DNA from: Halobacillus shinanisalinarum
Lineage (GTDB): Bacteria; Bacillota; Bacilli; Bacillales; Halobacillaceae
Reading direction: 5' to 3'
Length of the DNA stretch: 64,000 nt
Assembly (NCBI RefSeq): GCF_022919835.1
Contig: NZ_CP095074.1
Coordinates: forward strand, 2,356,001 to 2,420,000
In this document: positions 18,010 to 26,808 of the stretch, piece by piece
How positions within the stretch are numbered: position 1 is the first letter of the stretch
Layout of the letters: every line of letters begins with the position of its first letter
The notes under the pieces: model-generated
The model's input: the letters and a program-made list of their open reading frames with translations, nothing else
Databases searched by the model: none
What the model was told of the DNA's origin: nothing
Made by a program: the position numbers and the translations under genes

Positions 18010-18180
18010 AGTGTGTGTTCAAAAAGGTGACGAATGAGAACGTCGACACTAGCACGTCCTGTGCGTCGCAAGAAGTCCGAGGCGCGACAGTTTTGGGCCA
18101 CAGTGCAATACGTGAGGACCGGACAAACCGAGCAACGAAGAGTTTCGCCGTTAATCATTTGGTGACTTTTTGAACATCCT
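18010..18180. repeat. Dispersed intergenic repeat, copy C
   Basis: Starts AGTGTGTGTTCAAAAAGG and ends GTGACTTTTTGAACATCCT, the best-preserved terminal inverted repeats of the family. It shares GACGAATGAGAAC, CACTAGCACGTCCTGTGC, GTGAGGACCGGA and ACCGAGCAACGAAGA with copy A. Found directly upstream of the dipeptidase gene. Confidence 0.85.
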
Positions 18181-18403
18181 GAAATTCAAACAGTTATTTC
18201 AGTTTACCTAATGCTTATCCTAACACAGTGCAATAAGAATAATCAGACGTTGAACGTTGTAAAAAGGTTTGTAGTTCTGTTAAATCATAATTGATTGAAA
18301 TATACCCTTTTCTTTCTTGCTTCAATGCGCTCCACAAGTGAAGCATCTTTTCGTAAAGAATTTTTTAAAATAGGTGTTGCGGCGATCCATAATCCTTTTC
18401 CTT

Positions 18404-18438
18404 AAAAAAGATCAGCTTATCAACAAAGCTGACCTTTC
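18404..18438 (-). terminator. Terminator of the DUF948/YtxH operon
   Basis: Minus strand GTCAGCTT and AAGCTGAT pair around a short loop, then TTTTTT. Between it and repeat C (about 18180-18400) I see only a possible 40-codon decayed coding scrap on the minus strand. Confidence 0.75.
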
Positions 18439-18459
18439 ATTATATGATTTAACAAACCA

Positions 18460-18984
18460 TTAATTTGGTTTAATTGTTTTCTTAATCTCATGCTCATCAT
18501 CCTCAACTATAGATAGATTTTCATCATTTGCTAAAGCCTGTTGCTTATCCTCTTTTGACTCTGTTAATTCATCTTTAGCTTCACCAACCTTGTCACCCAC
18601 TTCTTTCAACTCATCGCTGGCCTCCTTGGCTGTAGAAACGATCTCTTCTGACTCTTCTTTGACTTCTTGAACCCTATTCGTTATCTCCTTTCCTTCATTA
18701 TCAAGGATGTCTTGAATCTTATTAACTGCCTCTCTAGTAATGGAGGCTGTTTTTTGAATACGATCAACCAACTGGTTTTTCGCTCCTGCAGGGTCAGCTT
18801 TGACATTAGAAATATATTGACTTACTGTATTTTTTGTGGAACCGGATGTTTCTTTTAACCTGGTTCGTGCAGACGGGTTTCTAACTAAAACAAATGCCCC
18901 TCCTACTACAGCCCCTGCAGTCATGGCTAATGTTAATTTACCTTTTGTTGAATTTTTCTGAGTCTGTTTTTCATTATTATTCAT
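18460..18984 (-). CDS. YtxH-like membrane-associated stress protein
   Basis: 174-aa protein with one N-terminal hydrophobic segment (about 17-37, LTLAMTAGAVVGGAFVLV) followed by RNPSARTRLKET, as in YtxH-domain proteins. The remainder is a long charged helix (about 45-150, many E, K and Q) probably coiled-coil, ending in an acidic tail. It is the last gene of a four-gene operon with two DUF948 proteins and a small membrane protein. A sigma-B-like promoter at the operon head points to general stress control. Molecular role unknown. Confidence 0.75.
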   Translation of the reverse strand: MNNNEKQTQKNSTKGKLTLAMTAGAVVGGAFVLVRNPSARTRLKETSGSTKNTVSQYISNVKADPAGAKNQLVDRIQKTASITREAVNKIQDILDNEGKEITNRVQEVKEESEEIVSTAKEASDELKEVGDKVGEAKDELTESKEDKQQALANDENLSIVEDDEHEIKKTIKPN

Positions 18985-19020
18985 GTTATTTGCCCCTTTC
19001 TATTCTTTAACAACATTCTA

Positions 19021-19287
19021 TTAAGAAGGTATATCTTTTTTTGCCTCTGACTCCAAGTAATTTTTTGTTCGTTGAATTGAATCATACTTCACATGGCCAG
19101 TTGTAAATAATTTATCGGTCTTATTTCTGTACTTTTTCTGGATACTATCTATTGTGCTTCTTTTCATTGATCGGTCATCTAGTGATGTTTTTGATTTTAA
19201 TAGAATCCCTCCTATAAAACCCACGAGTAGTCCAACAGTTGTACCGAATTTATTCACCTTCTTACGACCTTTAATGGTTTGACTCAT
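19021..19287 (-). CDS. Small membrane protein in stress operon, 88 aa
   Basis: One transmembrane segment (about residues 12-30, FGTTVGLLVGFIGGILL) and a basic soluble tail. No domain recognised; the layout resembles a short YtxH relative. Its start overlaps the stop of the upstream DUF948 gene by 4 bp, showing tight coupling. Confidence 0.65.
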   Translation of the reverse strand: MSQTIKGRKKVNKFGTTVGLLVGFIGGILLKSKTSLDDRSMKRSTIDSIQKKYRNKTDKLFTTGHVKYDSIQRTKNYLESEAKKDIPS

Positions 19288-19733
19288 GATGACCGACTCG
19301 TGGCTGCTGCTTCTTTTAAAGCTTTCCGTTTTTGAGTCAGGTAATAACCGAGGGCTACAGCTCCATACAAGCCGCCGACATCTTCTTCTTTAACGGTACT
19401 ATTGCCATCCTTCGTACTCTTTTTCATAGATTTAGTCATGTCTGCTAGTGAGGAGGTTAGTTTTCTGGAAGAATCACCAATATCTCCAACAATATAAAAA
19501 AGCGGGCTTAAGGCTCTCACTTTCTCATTCACATCAGCTAACGTATCATTACTATTGTTTAAAATCTCAGTTGTCTGGGACATCACACCATCAAGCTGTT
19601 CCGGAAGCTTATCGACAGTTTTATTTACTCCTTTTAGTACATCAGCTAAATTATTTAATGTTTTTATAAGGAAAATTGATAGGATAGCAAAAGCAATCCC
19701 GATAATTAAAATACCAATTCCTAAATAATCCAT
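19284..19733 (-). CDS. DUF948 family protein (YtxG/YoxC-like), second copy
   Basis: 149 aa with one N-terminal membrane helix (about 3-26) and a long helical region of methyl-accepting-protein-like character (LNNLADVLKGVNKTVDKLPEQLDGVMSQTTEIL), typical of DUF948 proteins, which are general-stress proteins in B. subtilis. A C-terminal extension has GGLYGAVALGYYLTQKRK. Overlaps the next gene. Confidence 0.8.
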   Translation of the reverse strand: MDYLGIGILIIGIAFAILSIFLIKTLNNLADVLKGVNKTVDKLPEQLDGVMSQTTEILNNSNDTLADVNEKVRALSPLFYIVGDIGDSSRKLTSSLADMTKSMKKSTKDGNSTVKEEDVGGLYGAVALGYYLTQKRKALKEAAATSRSS

Positions 19734-19802
19734 GATATGACCTCATTTCTATTGCTAGTTTCTGTTCGTTTACATTAATTTTTGCTTTAGAACCTCAATA
19801 TT

Positions 19803-20210
19803 TTACTTACTTTTCTTCCACTTTATATAAAGATTAATAAATGTATCCCCCCATCTCATGGCTTTAGCTACTTGATCAGTGTTTTGTTTAGAATAACGGG
19901 AGACACTTTCTGATAAACCATTGATCGGCTCATTCACATTTCCTACCGATGCCCCCACTTGTTGTAAAGAGTCAAAGAAACTGTCTACTGACTGACTCTT
20001 ATGTTGGAGATCATCGACGGTCGCATGTGTCTCCTTTAATATATATTTCGTTTCTCTAATGATTTCTGATACTTTATCTTGTACACTTTCAAGGTTTTCA
20101 GATACGTTCTTCATTGTATCGGATGCGGCAATTAGAACCCTTACTACGTAAACCGTAACTACTGCAAATGAGATAGCCATAATTAATAGACTGATAGATG
20201 TTAACGCCAT
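19803..20210 (-). CDS. DUF948 family protein (YtxG/YoxC-like), first copy
   Basis: 135 aa: N-terminal membrane helix (about 5-28) then heptad-like helices (SDTMKNVSENLESVQDKVSEIIRETKYILKETHATVDDL). First gene of the operon and paralogous to the copy at 19284. The sigma-B-type promoter starts about 30 bp upstream. Function unknown; the family is linked to stress in B. subtilis. Confidence 0.8.
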   Translation of the reverse strand: MALTSISLLIMAISFAVVTVYVVRVLIAASDTMKNVSENLESVQDKVSEIIRETKYILKETHATVDDLQHKSQSVDSFFDSLQQVGASVGNVNEPINGLSESVSRYSKQNTDQVAKAMRWGDTFINLYIKWKKSK

Positions 20211-20239
20211 GAAACCACCTCTCTTCCTTTTCCATCAAA

Positions 20240-20264
20240 ATACCCTTAATTTGAGAAACAAAAC
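20240..20264 (-). promoter_or_regulatory. Candidate sigma-B promoter
   Basis: On the minus strand GTTTTG (20259-20264), 13 bp, then GGGTAT (20240-20245). The B. subtilis sigma-B consensus is GTTTAA-N12-15-GGGTAT, so the -10 is perfect and the -35 core GTTT is kept. It lies 30 bp before the DUF948 gene. Confidence 0.65.
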
Positions 20265-20324
20265 ATAATACTCTACATTTTTCGCTATGTTAAGTAATAC
20301 AAGTATTTCTTATTTTTATTGAAC

Positions 20325-21276
20325 TTAGGAGTACCGCTTTTTATTCTTTATATTTCTTCGCTTAACACGGGGTTGGGTAGTAAGCAACACGCCAACGATT
20401 ACGATCCCCGCTCCAACAATGTGCATGGCTGTAATTTATTCCCCTAACCATAAATAAGCACCCATCATTGTAACAACGGGAAGTAAATTTAAAAAATAGA
20501 AGCCTGGGATGCTCCTAGTATAGCAATGGCTTGATTATAAAAAATTAATGCTACCAAAGAGGGAAATATACCTAAGTAAAGCAGTCCGCCTAAGTAATTT
20601 GAGTTTCCCATTTGCGGAATCCCTATTATGCTCCATTCGATTATAATAAAAGGAAGCAAAAAGCTGAGTGAAACTCCCGTCATGACAAGAATAGCAGCAT
20701 ACGATGGCAAATGATGCATGTATTTCTTAACCGTAACAGAGTAAAGAGCCCATGTTATAATAGCTCCAATCACAATCAGGTCGCCTACATTCCATGCTAT
20801 TACAGCCAGGTTCAAGATACATCCATTACCACCCAAATAGCTCCGATAAGGGAAAGTACAACTCCACACCATTGAACCCCTTTTAATTTCTCTTTTAGCA
20901 TAAAAGCACTCAATACTACAGTTATCACTGGAATGATCGATTCAAGAACGGCCACATTTGATGATGTGGTAAACTGCAAGGCTCCATATATAAATGTATT
21001 AAATGAGCGATCCCTGATAAGGCCATCACTAAGACCGGCTTTTTGTATTCAAAGAACTTGTCTCGGTACTTCCAGGCACTTCGATATCCAAGTGGAAAAA
21101 GTACAACGAAGGCCACCATAATCTGAAAAAAGTAATGGTAATAGGTGGTAATTCATTGATCGACTTTCCAATAAGAATGTTTCCAGCATAAATCATAACG
21201 ACTATGATCATAAGGAGATATGGAGAGATAAAGCAACCGCCCCTAACCTCAAATTATCTCTTTTGGTAAAAATCAT
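20325..21276 (-). pseudogene. EamA/DMT-family transporter, broken
   Basis: Fragments of one approximately 300-aa ten-helix DMT carrier in different frames. N-terminal MIFTKRDNLRLG starts at 21276, then VVMIYAGNILIGKSINELPPITITFFR, then VAFVVLFPLGYRSAWKYRDKFF, the second EamA half (VIAWNVGDLIVIGAIITWALYSVTVK ... FYNQAIAILGASQASIF) and a tail LNLLPVVTMMGAYLWLGE. There are several frameshifts, one at the T6 run near 20489, and an in-frame TAA in place of a Gln codon near 20440. With both shifts and a stop it is probably dead. Confidence 0.8.
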
Positions 21277-21323
21277 TTCTTTTACATTGAAAGATATCTC
21301 CCTGTTTTTCTTAAAAACAATCT

Positions 21324-21518
21324 TTATAAACTTTTACGGACAACTTCCCGATATTTTGTAAACTGTTCTTTTTCATAAAAATTCTTTACGCCTTGATTTT
21401 CTAACCAGTAGTCAAGTTCTATTTCCCTTATACCTCGCTCATTGGCGATCTCATAAATTCTCTGCATTAACCGTGTGCCATACCCTTTTTCCTCTCCCTC
21501 ATAAATAATTATGTTCAA
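21324..21518 (-). pseudogene. GNAT acetyltransferase fragment, C-terminal part
   Basis: 64 codons matching only the acetyl-CoA-binding half of a GNAT enzyme (EGEEKGYGTRLMQRIYEIANERGIREIELDYWLENQGVKNFYEKEQF). The N-terminal half is absent, so it is a remnant in a patch of broken genes. Confidence 0.65.
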
Positions 21519-21618
21519 TCAAGTGAACAAAGCCTGTTTCTCCTCTTAATAGTTTGAGTTTTCTGCTCATGTGGAATGAACTAATCGTACATGATCATAA
21601 CTGAAGGAGGTATTCTAC

Positions 21619-22489
21619 ATGGCACGTAGAAATAGACAAACGGATGGACAGCCAGGCCAAGAACAAGCGAAGCAGCCTGGCGTTGAAGAAAAAATGAGTC
21701 CACAGCCGCTTCAATCAGACAATGATTATAAAAGTGGAGGCAAATTAATTGGCAAGGTCGCTCTCATTACAGGCGGTGACAGCGGAATCGGACGTTCTGT
21801 CGCAATCGGTTACGCTAAAGAAGGAGCCGATGTAGCTATCTCTTATTTAGAAGAACATGAAGATGCTGAAATCACCAAAGAAAAAGTTGAGGCTGAAGGA
21901 CAACGTGCCATTTTACTTGCAGGGGATGTGGGAGAAGAAACGGTCTGCCGCGATGCAGTAGAACGAACAACTACAGAACTTGGCCGTCTTGATATATTAG
22001 TAAATAATGCTGGCGAACAGCACCCTACAGATGATATTTTAGATATCTCTTCTTGAGCAATTAGAGAGTACGTTTAGAACGAATATCTACTCAATGTTTT
22101 ATATGACTAAAGCAGCTCTCCCTCACCTAAAAGGGGGAAGCTCTATTATTAATACAGCTTCTGTCAACCCTTATACAGGAAATCCCCAGTTAGTCGATTA
22201 CACGACCACAAAGGGAGCGGTAGTTGCCTTTACAAGATCAATGGCTAAACAGCTCGTTGATAAAGGGATTCGTGTAAACGGAGTGGCTCCCGGCCCAATC
22301 TGGACACCACTCATTCCTTCCACTTTTTCTGAAGATAAGGTGGAACAATTCGGCACAAATACTCCGATGGGGCGCCCTGGGCAGCCTGTAGAACATGTAG
22401 GAAGCTATGTATTACTTGCATCAGATGACTCCACGTATATAACCGGACAATTTATTCACATTAATGGCGGCATGATTATGCATAGCTAG
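21619..22489 (+). pseudogene. SDR-family oxidoreductase (YdaD/YhdF-like) with frameshift
   Basis: NAD(P)-dependent short-chain dehydrogenase of the roughly 290-aa general-stress type, with a polar N-terminal extension, the cofactor motif TGGDSGIGRSVAIGYAKEGADV and NNAG in the first part. The second part has [10 protein letters not shown], the catalytic Tyr/Lys region [28 protein letters not shown] and [11 protein letters not shown]. One extra T near 22050-22053 shifts the frame and produces TGA; removing it joins the halves as a typical EQLE..FRTNI segment. Start ATG with GAAGGAGG. All catalytic parts are kept, so a sequencing error is possible. Confidence 0.85.
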
Positions 22490-22519
22490 AAGGAGCTTGG
22501 GCTACGGCCCAGGTTCTTT

Positions 22520-23008
22520 TCATTTATAAAATATATGTTCTGCACGAATCTCATTTCCTATCGTGACAATACCAAATGAGTAATACGGTAGGCTACGTTT
22601 ATCAGTTGCTGATCCTGGATTAAACAGCATTGTTTTCTTTACAAATCTCAGAATCGGCAAATGGGAATGGCCAAAAAGGAGCAAGTCTAGTTCTTCTCCT
22701 TCAAACTCCTCTACCACCCGTTTTTCCGTTGTCTTATTTCCCCCGTGACCATGGACGATACCTACTTTAAATCCCTTCCATTCTGTAACGATTCTCCGTG
22801 GTACAATTTCTTTTATATCATCCCCGTCTACATTTCCAAAGACGCCAATCACTTGAGCATACTCACTTAATTGTTTATATACATCAACTGTCTGCCAATC
22901 ACCCACATGAACAATCAGATCTGATGCGTATAATTCTTCTATTACTCTATTGGGAAGTTGTTTCGCCTTCTTAGGCATATGTGTATCAGACACAACAATT
23001 ATTTTCAT
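22520..23008 (-). CDS. YfcE/MJ0936-type metallophosphoesterase
   Basis: 162-aa calcineurin-like phosphodiesterase with two-metal motifs SDTHMPKKAKQLP (residues 7-19), HVGDWQT, GNVDGDD, HGHGGNK and GHSHLPI. ATG 23008 with CTGGAGG upstream is chosen over a 7-residue extension. Substrate not predictable. It faces the alpha/beta hydrolase gene. Confidence 0.9.
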   Translation of the reverse strand: MKIIVVSDTHMPKKAKQLPNRVIEELYASDLIVHVGDWQTVDVYKQLSEYAQVIGVFGNVDGDDIKEIVPRRIVTEWKGFKVGIVHGHGGNKTTEKRVVEEFEGEELDLLLFGHSHLPILRFVKKTMLFNPGSATDKRSLPYYSFGIVTIGNEIRAEHIFYK

Positions 23009-23103
23009 CAAATACCTCCAGGAACCCAACTGTAAATGTTTATCTACTAAGTTAGCGGGTATTTTATTTATATATTTAAATATAAGGGGAGTCGTTTAAT
23101 AAT

Positions 23104-23907
23104 ATGGCACATTATATAGAAGTTGATAAAAACGTAGAACTATTTGTTCAAGATATTGGCGAAGGACAACCCATCGTCTTTATTCATGGTTGGCCTGTCA
23201 ATCATGAAATGTTCGAATACCAAATGAATGAACTTCCTCAAAAAGGCTACCGATTCATCGGTATTGATTTAAGAGGTTTCGGAAAATCAGACAAGCCTGC
23301 ATTTGGTTATGATTATGACACACTAGCCCATGATATCAAAATCATTGTTGAGTATTTGCAATTAGAAAATTTCTACCTTGCTGGATTTTCAATGGGTGGT
23401 CCAATAGCGATTCGTTATGCAGCCAAACACGCCAATGATCAATTTGCTCGCCTGATACTGGTTGGGGCTGCCGCTCCTAGCTTTACTCAAAGAGATAACT
23501 ATTCATATGGAATGAAAATAAAAGAAGTGGATGGATTAATTGAGGCGATTAAAGAGGACCGTCCGGCAGCATTAAAGGACTTCGGTGGAAACTTCTTTCA
23601 TTCAGATACTTCCCAAGCGTTGAATCAATGGTTCCTCGATTTAGGCCTTCGAGCTTCTGCCCATGGAACAATTGCTTCTGCTGAGTCACTTCGGGACGAA
23701 GACCTAAGGGGTGAGTTGGAAGAAGTTAAAGTCCCTACCCTTCTTATGCACGGGAAGAAAGATCAAATCTGTGATTACGAATTCTCACTGCAGCTGAAAG
23801 AAGGGATTCGAAATTCAACATTGATCTCTTTTGAGGAAAGCGGTCATGGTTTGATCTATGACGAGAAGGAAAAGTTCAATACAGAATTGTTGAAGCTTAT
23901 TAAATAA
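23104..23907 (+). CDS. Alpha/beta hydrolase (non-haem peroxidase/esterase-like)
   Basis: 267 aa, cytosolic. Oxyanion HGWPVN near 29-34, nucleophile elbow GFSMGG (about 94-99), acid in MHGKKDQICD and catalytic histidine in ESGHGLIYDE: a complete Ser-Asp-His triad of the fold shared by bacterial chloroperoxidases and aryl esterases. No cap-domain clue to substrate. Ribosome-binding site AAGGGGAG. Monocistronic. Confidence 0.88.
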   Translation: MAHYIEVDKNVELFVQDIGEGQPIVFIHGWPVNHEMFEYQMNELPQKGYRFIGIDLRGFGKSDKPAFGYDYDTLAHDIKIIVEYLQLENFYLAGFSMGGPIAIRYAAKHANDQFARLILVGAAAPSFTQRDNYSYGMKIKEVDGLIEAIKEDRPAALKDFGGNFFHSDTSQALNQWFLDLGLRASAHGTIASAESLRDEDLRGELEEVKVPTLLMHGKKDQICDYEFSLQLKEGIRNSTLISFEESGHGLIYDEKEKFNTELLKLIK

Positions 23908-24033
23908 CATAAAGAAGACTATTTGCATCACAGCAGGTAGTCCTCTTCTGGCTTTGTGCTGCCTCACCTAAAGAATATAGGCACTTAAGAAAAAGAAGAA
24001 ACCAATTATCCAGTTTTTTAAGTAAGCGTTTCA
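23904..24033 (-). CDS. Possible small membrane protein
   Basis: A short minus-strand frame starts at ATG 24033 after a good AGGAGGG site: MKRLLKKLDNWFLLFLKCLY, with a hydrophobic amphipathic stretch, and continues for about 43 codons through the 3' end of the hydrolase terminator. The start signal is good but the end overlaps another unit. Low certainty. Confidence 0.25.
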
Positions 24034-24082
24034 TGAAAGCCCTCCTGCTTCTACTAAATCATTTCCCAGGAAATAAATTATA

Positions 24083-24118
24083 AAAAATCCTTCCCACTTA
24101 TTGCATGGAAAGGATTTT
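24083..24118. terminator. Terminator after rsmG
   Basis: AATCCTT(CCC) and (GGA)AAGGATT pair around about 11 bases, with T runs on both sides. Minus strand reads into TTTTTT after the rsmG stop. Confidence 0.8.
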
Positions 24119-24155
24119 CTGGGTTGAGATGCAGACCAAACAACACACACTATAT

Positions 24156-24872
24156 TTACTGAATAGGTGATTTGTTTGGTGTTCCCGCTTTACGCGGGTA
24201 CTTTTTTGGTGTTTTCCTTCGTTTCTCAATAATAGCTATATTCCGTTCACTACCTTCCTCGGGAAGTTCAAATGTGTAGACGTCTTTGACTTCTCCACCA
24301 ACGGTTTGAATGGCAATATTGGCTTCTTCCATTTCGTCTTTTAAGTTCGGGCCTTTCATTGCCATAAAATGCCCACCCTTAATTGCAAGTGGCAAACATA
24401 GCTCACTTAATACGGACATACGGGCAACAGCGCGAGCCATCACTAAGTCGTAGCCTTCGCGGAATTTAGAATTTTTACCGAAGTTCTCTGCACGATCATG
24501 GTAAAAAGCGACATCATTCAACCCAAGTTCATGGGCTAAGTGATTCAAAAAGGTGATTCGCTTCTTCAATGAATCGACAATTGTAACTTTTAGGTGTGGG
24601 AAAATAATTTTTAACGGAATACTTGGAAAACCGGCGCCAGCTCCAACATCACAGATTGTGAGCGGCTTGGAGAAATCATGATAAAAGGCAGCTGTTAACG
24701 AATCATAGAAGTGTTTTAAATAAACGCCTTCCTGATCGGTAATCGCTGTTAAATTCATTTTGTCATTCCATTCCACTAAAATTTCGAAGTACTGCTTGAA
24801 CTGCTGTTGCTGTTTCTCGTCTAACTCAATGCCTTTTTCCCGTAATGCGGTCAGAAAGGTCTGTTTATCCAT
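24156..24872 (-). CDS. rsmG: 16S rRNA (guanine527-N7)-methyltransferase
   Basis: 238-aa SAM-dependent enzyme (GidB) that methylates G527 of 16S rRNA. SAM site [17 protein letters not shown], then [23 protein letters not shown] and [18 protein letters not shown]. Twenty bp after mnmG in the same operon. Its usual downstream neighbour noc has been displaced by the 12.5-24 kb block. Confidence 0.96.
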   Translation of the reverse strand: MDKQTFLTALREKGIELDEKQQQQFKQYFEILVEWNDKMNLTAITDQEGVYLKHFYDSLTAAFYHDFSKPLTICDVGAGAGFPSIPLKIIFPHLKVTIVDSLKKRITFLNHLAHELGLNDVAFYHDRAENFGKNSKFREGYDLVMARAVARMSVLSELCLPLAIKGGHFMAMKGPNLKDEMEEANIAIQTVGGEVKDVYTFELPEEGSERNIAIIEKRRKTPKKYPRKAGTPNKSPIQ

Positions 24873-24891
24873 AAGGCCATCCTTTCACTAG

Positions 24892-26781
24892 TCATTCACC
24901 CGAGACACGGGCAATTTTCCCCTGTTCAATATAGACAAGTAGAATCGATACGTCTGCAGGATTCACCCCTGAGATCCGTGAGGCCTGCCCAACGGATAAC
25001 GGGCGTACGGCTTCCAGACGGTCGCGGGCTTCTGAAGCAAGTCCATGAATATCAGTGTAATCGATATTTTCTGGGATCTTTTTCGTTTCCATTTTGCGCA
25101 TGCGCTCAATTTGTTCTAGAGCTTTTTTAATATAACCGGAATACTTCACTTGAATTTCCACTTGTTCTGTTACGTCATCAGGCAACGTCACATCACTTGC
25201 AGATACTTTAGCAATCAAGTCATAATTCATTTCAGGGCGCCGAAGCAAGTCCGTTGCACGTACCGCTTCTTTCAACGGTGAACCACCAGACTCTTCAACA
25301 ATCGCCTGCACATCATCGGTTGTTTTTAAAATAGTATTTTCAAGACGTGCTTTTTCCTCCTCAATGAGTCGTTTCTTCTCGAGGAAGCGTTCATAACGTT
25401 CATCAGAGATCGTACCGATTTGGTGACCAATCTCAGTTAGGCGCAAGTCCGCATTATCATGGCGCAGCATGAGGCGAAATTCAGCGCGTGAGGTTAGCAG
25501 ACGGTATGGTTCACCTGTTCCTTTTGTAACAAGGTCATCGATCATAACACCGATGTAGCCTTGGGAACGGTCTAAAATCAGCGATTCTAAGTTTAGCGCT
25601 TTGGCCGCCGCGTTAATTCCTGCCATCATACCTTGCCCAGCTGCCTCCTCATAACCAGACGTTCCGTTGATCTGTCCGGCTGTAAACAGTCCGCTGATTT
25701 GCTTGGTTTCAAGTGTTGGCCATAGTTGGGTAGGTACCACAGAATCGTACTCGATTGCGTAACCAGCACGCATGATCTCAGCATTTTCTAAGCCTGGTAC
25801 GGTCTTCATCATTTCATTTTGTACATACTCTGGAAGCGATGTGGACAGTCCTTGCACATAAACTTCCTCTGTATCACGGCCTTCTGGTTCTAGGAAAATT
25901 TGGTGACGAGGTTTGTCGTTAAAACGGACCACCTTATCTTCAATCGATGGGCAATAACGTGGACCTGTTCCTTTGATCATCCCCGAATACATCGCAGATA
26001 AGCCCAGATTTTCGTTAATAATCCGATGTGTTTCTTCGTTCGTGTACGTTAACCAGCACGGAATTTGATCGGTAATAAATTCTGTCGTTTCATAGGAAAA
26101 GGAGCGTGGCTCTTCTTCTCCAGGCTGGATTTCTGTCTGTGAATAGTCGATTGTATGACTGTTCACTCTCATTGGTGTACCTGTTTTAAAGCGAACCATC
26201 TCAATGCCAAGCTCTTCAAGATGTTCAGACAAGGATACAGATGTACGCTGGTTATTGGGTCCGCTCTCGTAGGCTAAATCGCCAATAATGACTTTCCCAC
26301 GCATAAATGTCCCTGTGGTAACAATGACTGTCGGAGCATAATAAGCAGCTTTCGTTTCGGTGATGACTCCCTTAATTTGGTCATCTTCAACCATAAGCTT
26401 CTCAACCATACCCTGGCGCATAGTCAGGTTCTCCTGATTTTCTAATATCCGCTTCATTTCTTTAATATATAGAGGCTTATCGGCCTGTGCTCTAAGTGCA
26501 CGAACAGCTGGGCCTTTTCTTGTATTTAACAGACGCATTTGAATATGCGTTTTATCGATCACTTTCCCCATCGCGCCTCCCATGGCGTCGATTTCACGTA
26601 CGACAATTCCTTTAGCCGGTCCGCCAATGGACGGGTTACACGGCATAAACGCAACCATATCTAAGTTAAGTGTAAGCATAAGCGTTTTTGCTCCGCGTTT
26701 CGCGGACGCTATGGCTGCTTCAACTCCAGCATGACCGGCACCAATTATAATTACATCATAATGCCCTGCATCATAAGTCAT
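24892..26781 (-). CDS. mnmG: tRNA uridine 5-carboxymethylaminomethyl modification enzyme MnmG
   Basis: 629-aa FAD enzyme (GidA) that with MnmE makes cmnm5U34 in tRNAs. N-terminal dinucleotide fold [23 protein letters not shown], signature [24 protein letters not shown], then [17 protein letters not shown] and [24 protein letters not shown]; the C-terminal helical domain binds MnmE. Downstream of mnmE by about 27 bp. Confidence 0.98.
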   Translation of the reverse strand: MTYDAGHYDVIIIGAGHAGVEAAIASAKRGAKTLMLTLNLDMVAFMPCNPSIGGPAKGIVVREIDAMGGAMGKVIDKTHIQMRLLNTRKGPAVRALRAQADKPLYIKEMKRILENQENLTMRQGMVEKLMVEDDQIKGVITETKAAYYAPTVIVTTGTFMRGKVIIGDLAYESGPNNQRTSVSLSEHLEELGIEMVRFKTGTPMRVNSHTIDYSQTEIQPGEEEPRSFSYETTEFITDQIPCWLTYTNEETHRIINENLGLSAMYSGMIKGTGPRYCPSIEDKVVRFNDKPRHQIFLEPEGRDTEEVYVQGLSTSLPEYVQNEMMKTVPGLENAEIMRAGYAIEYDSVVPTQLWPTLETKQISGLFTAGQINGTSGYEEAAGQGMMAGINAAAKALNLESLILDRSQGYIGVMIDDLVTKGTGEPYRLLTSRAEFRLMLRHDNADLRLTEIGHQIGTISDERYERFLEKKRLIEEEKARLENTILKTTDDVQAIVEESGGSPLKEAVRATDLLRRPEMNYDLIAKVSASDVTLPDDVTEQVEIQVKYSGYIKKALEQIERMRKMETKKIPENIDYTDIHGLASEARDRLEAVRPLSVGQASRISGVNPADVSILLVYIEQGKIARVSGE

Positions 26782-26808
26782 TTTGGTTGTCTCTCCTTCT
26801 ATTAATGA

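Noticed and set aside
17988..18158. 57-residue N-terminal extension of the dipeptidase
   Set aside because: It translates repeat copy C; the downstream ATG 17987 has a strong GAGGAGGAG site and gives the family start.
18180..18400. Possible coding scrap, minus strand (LWIAATPILKNSLRKDASLVE...)
   Set aside because: Only about 40 codons without start or recognised family; too little to call a gene.
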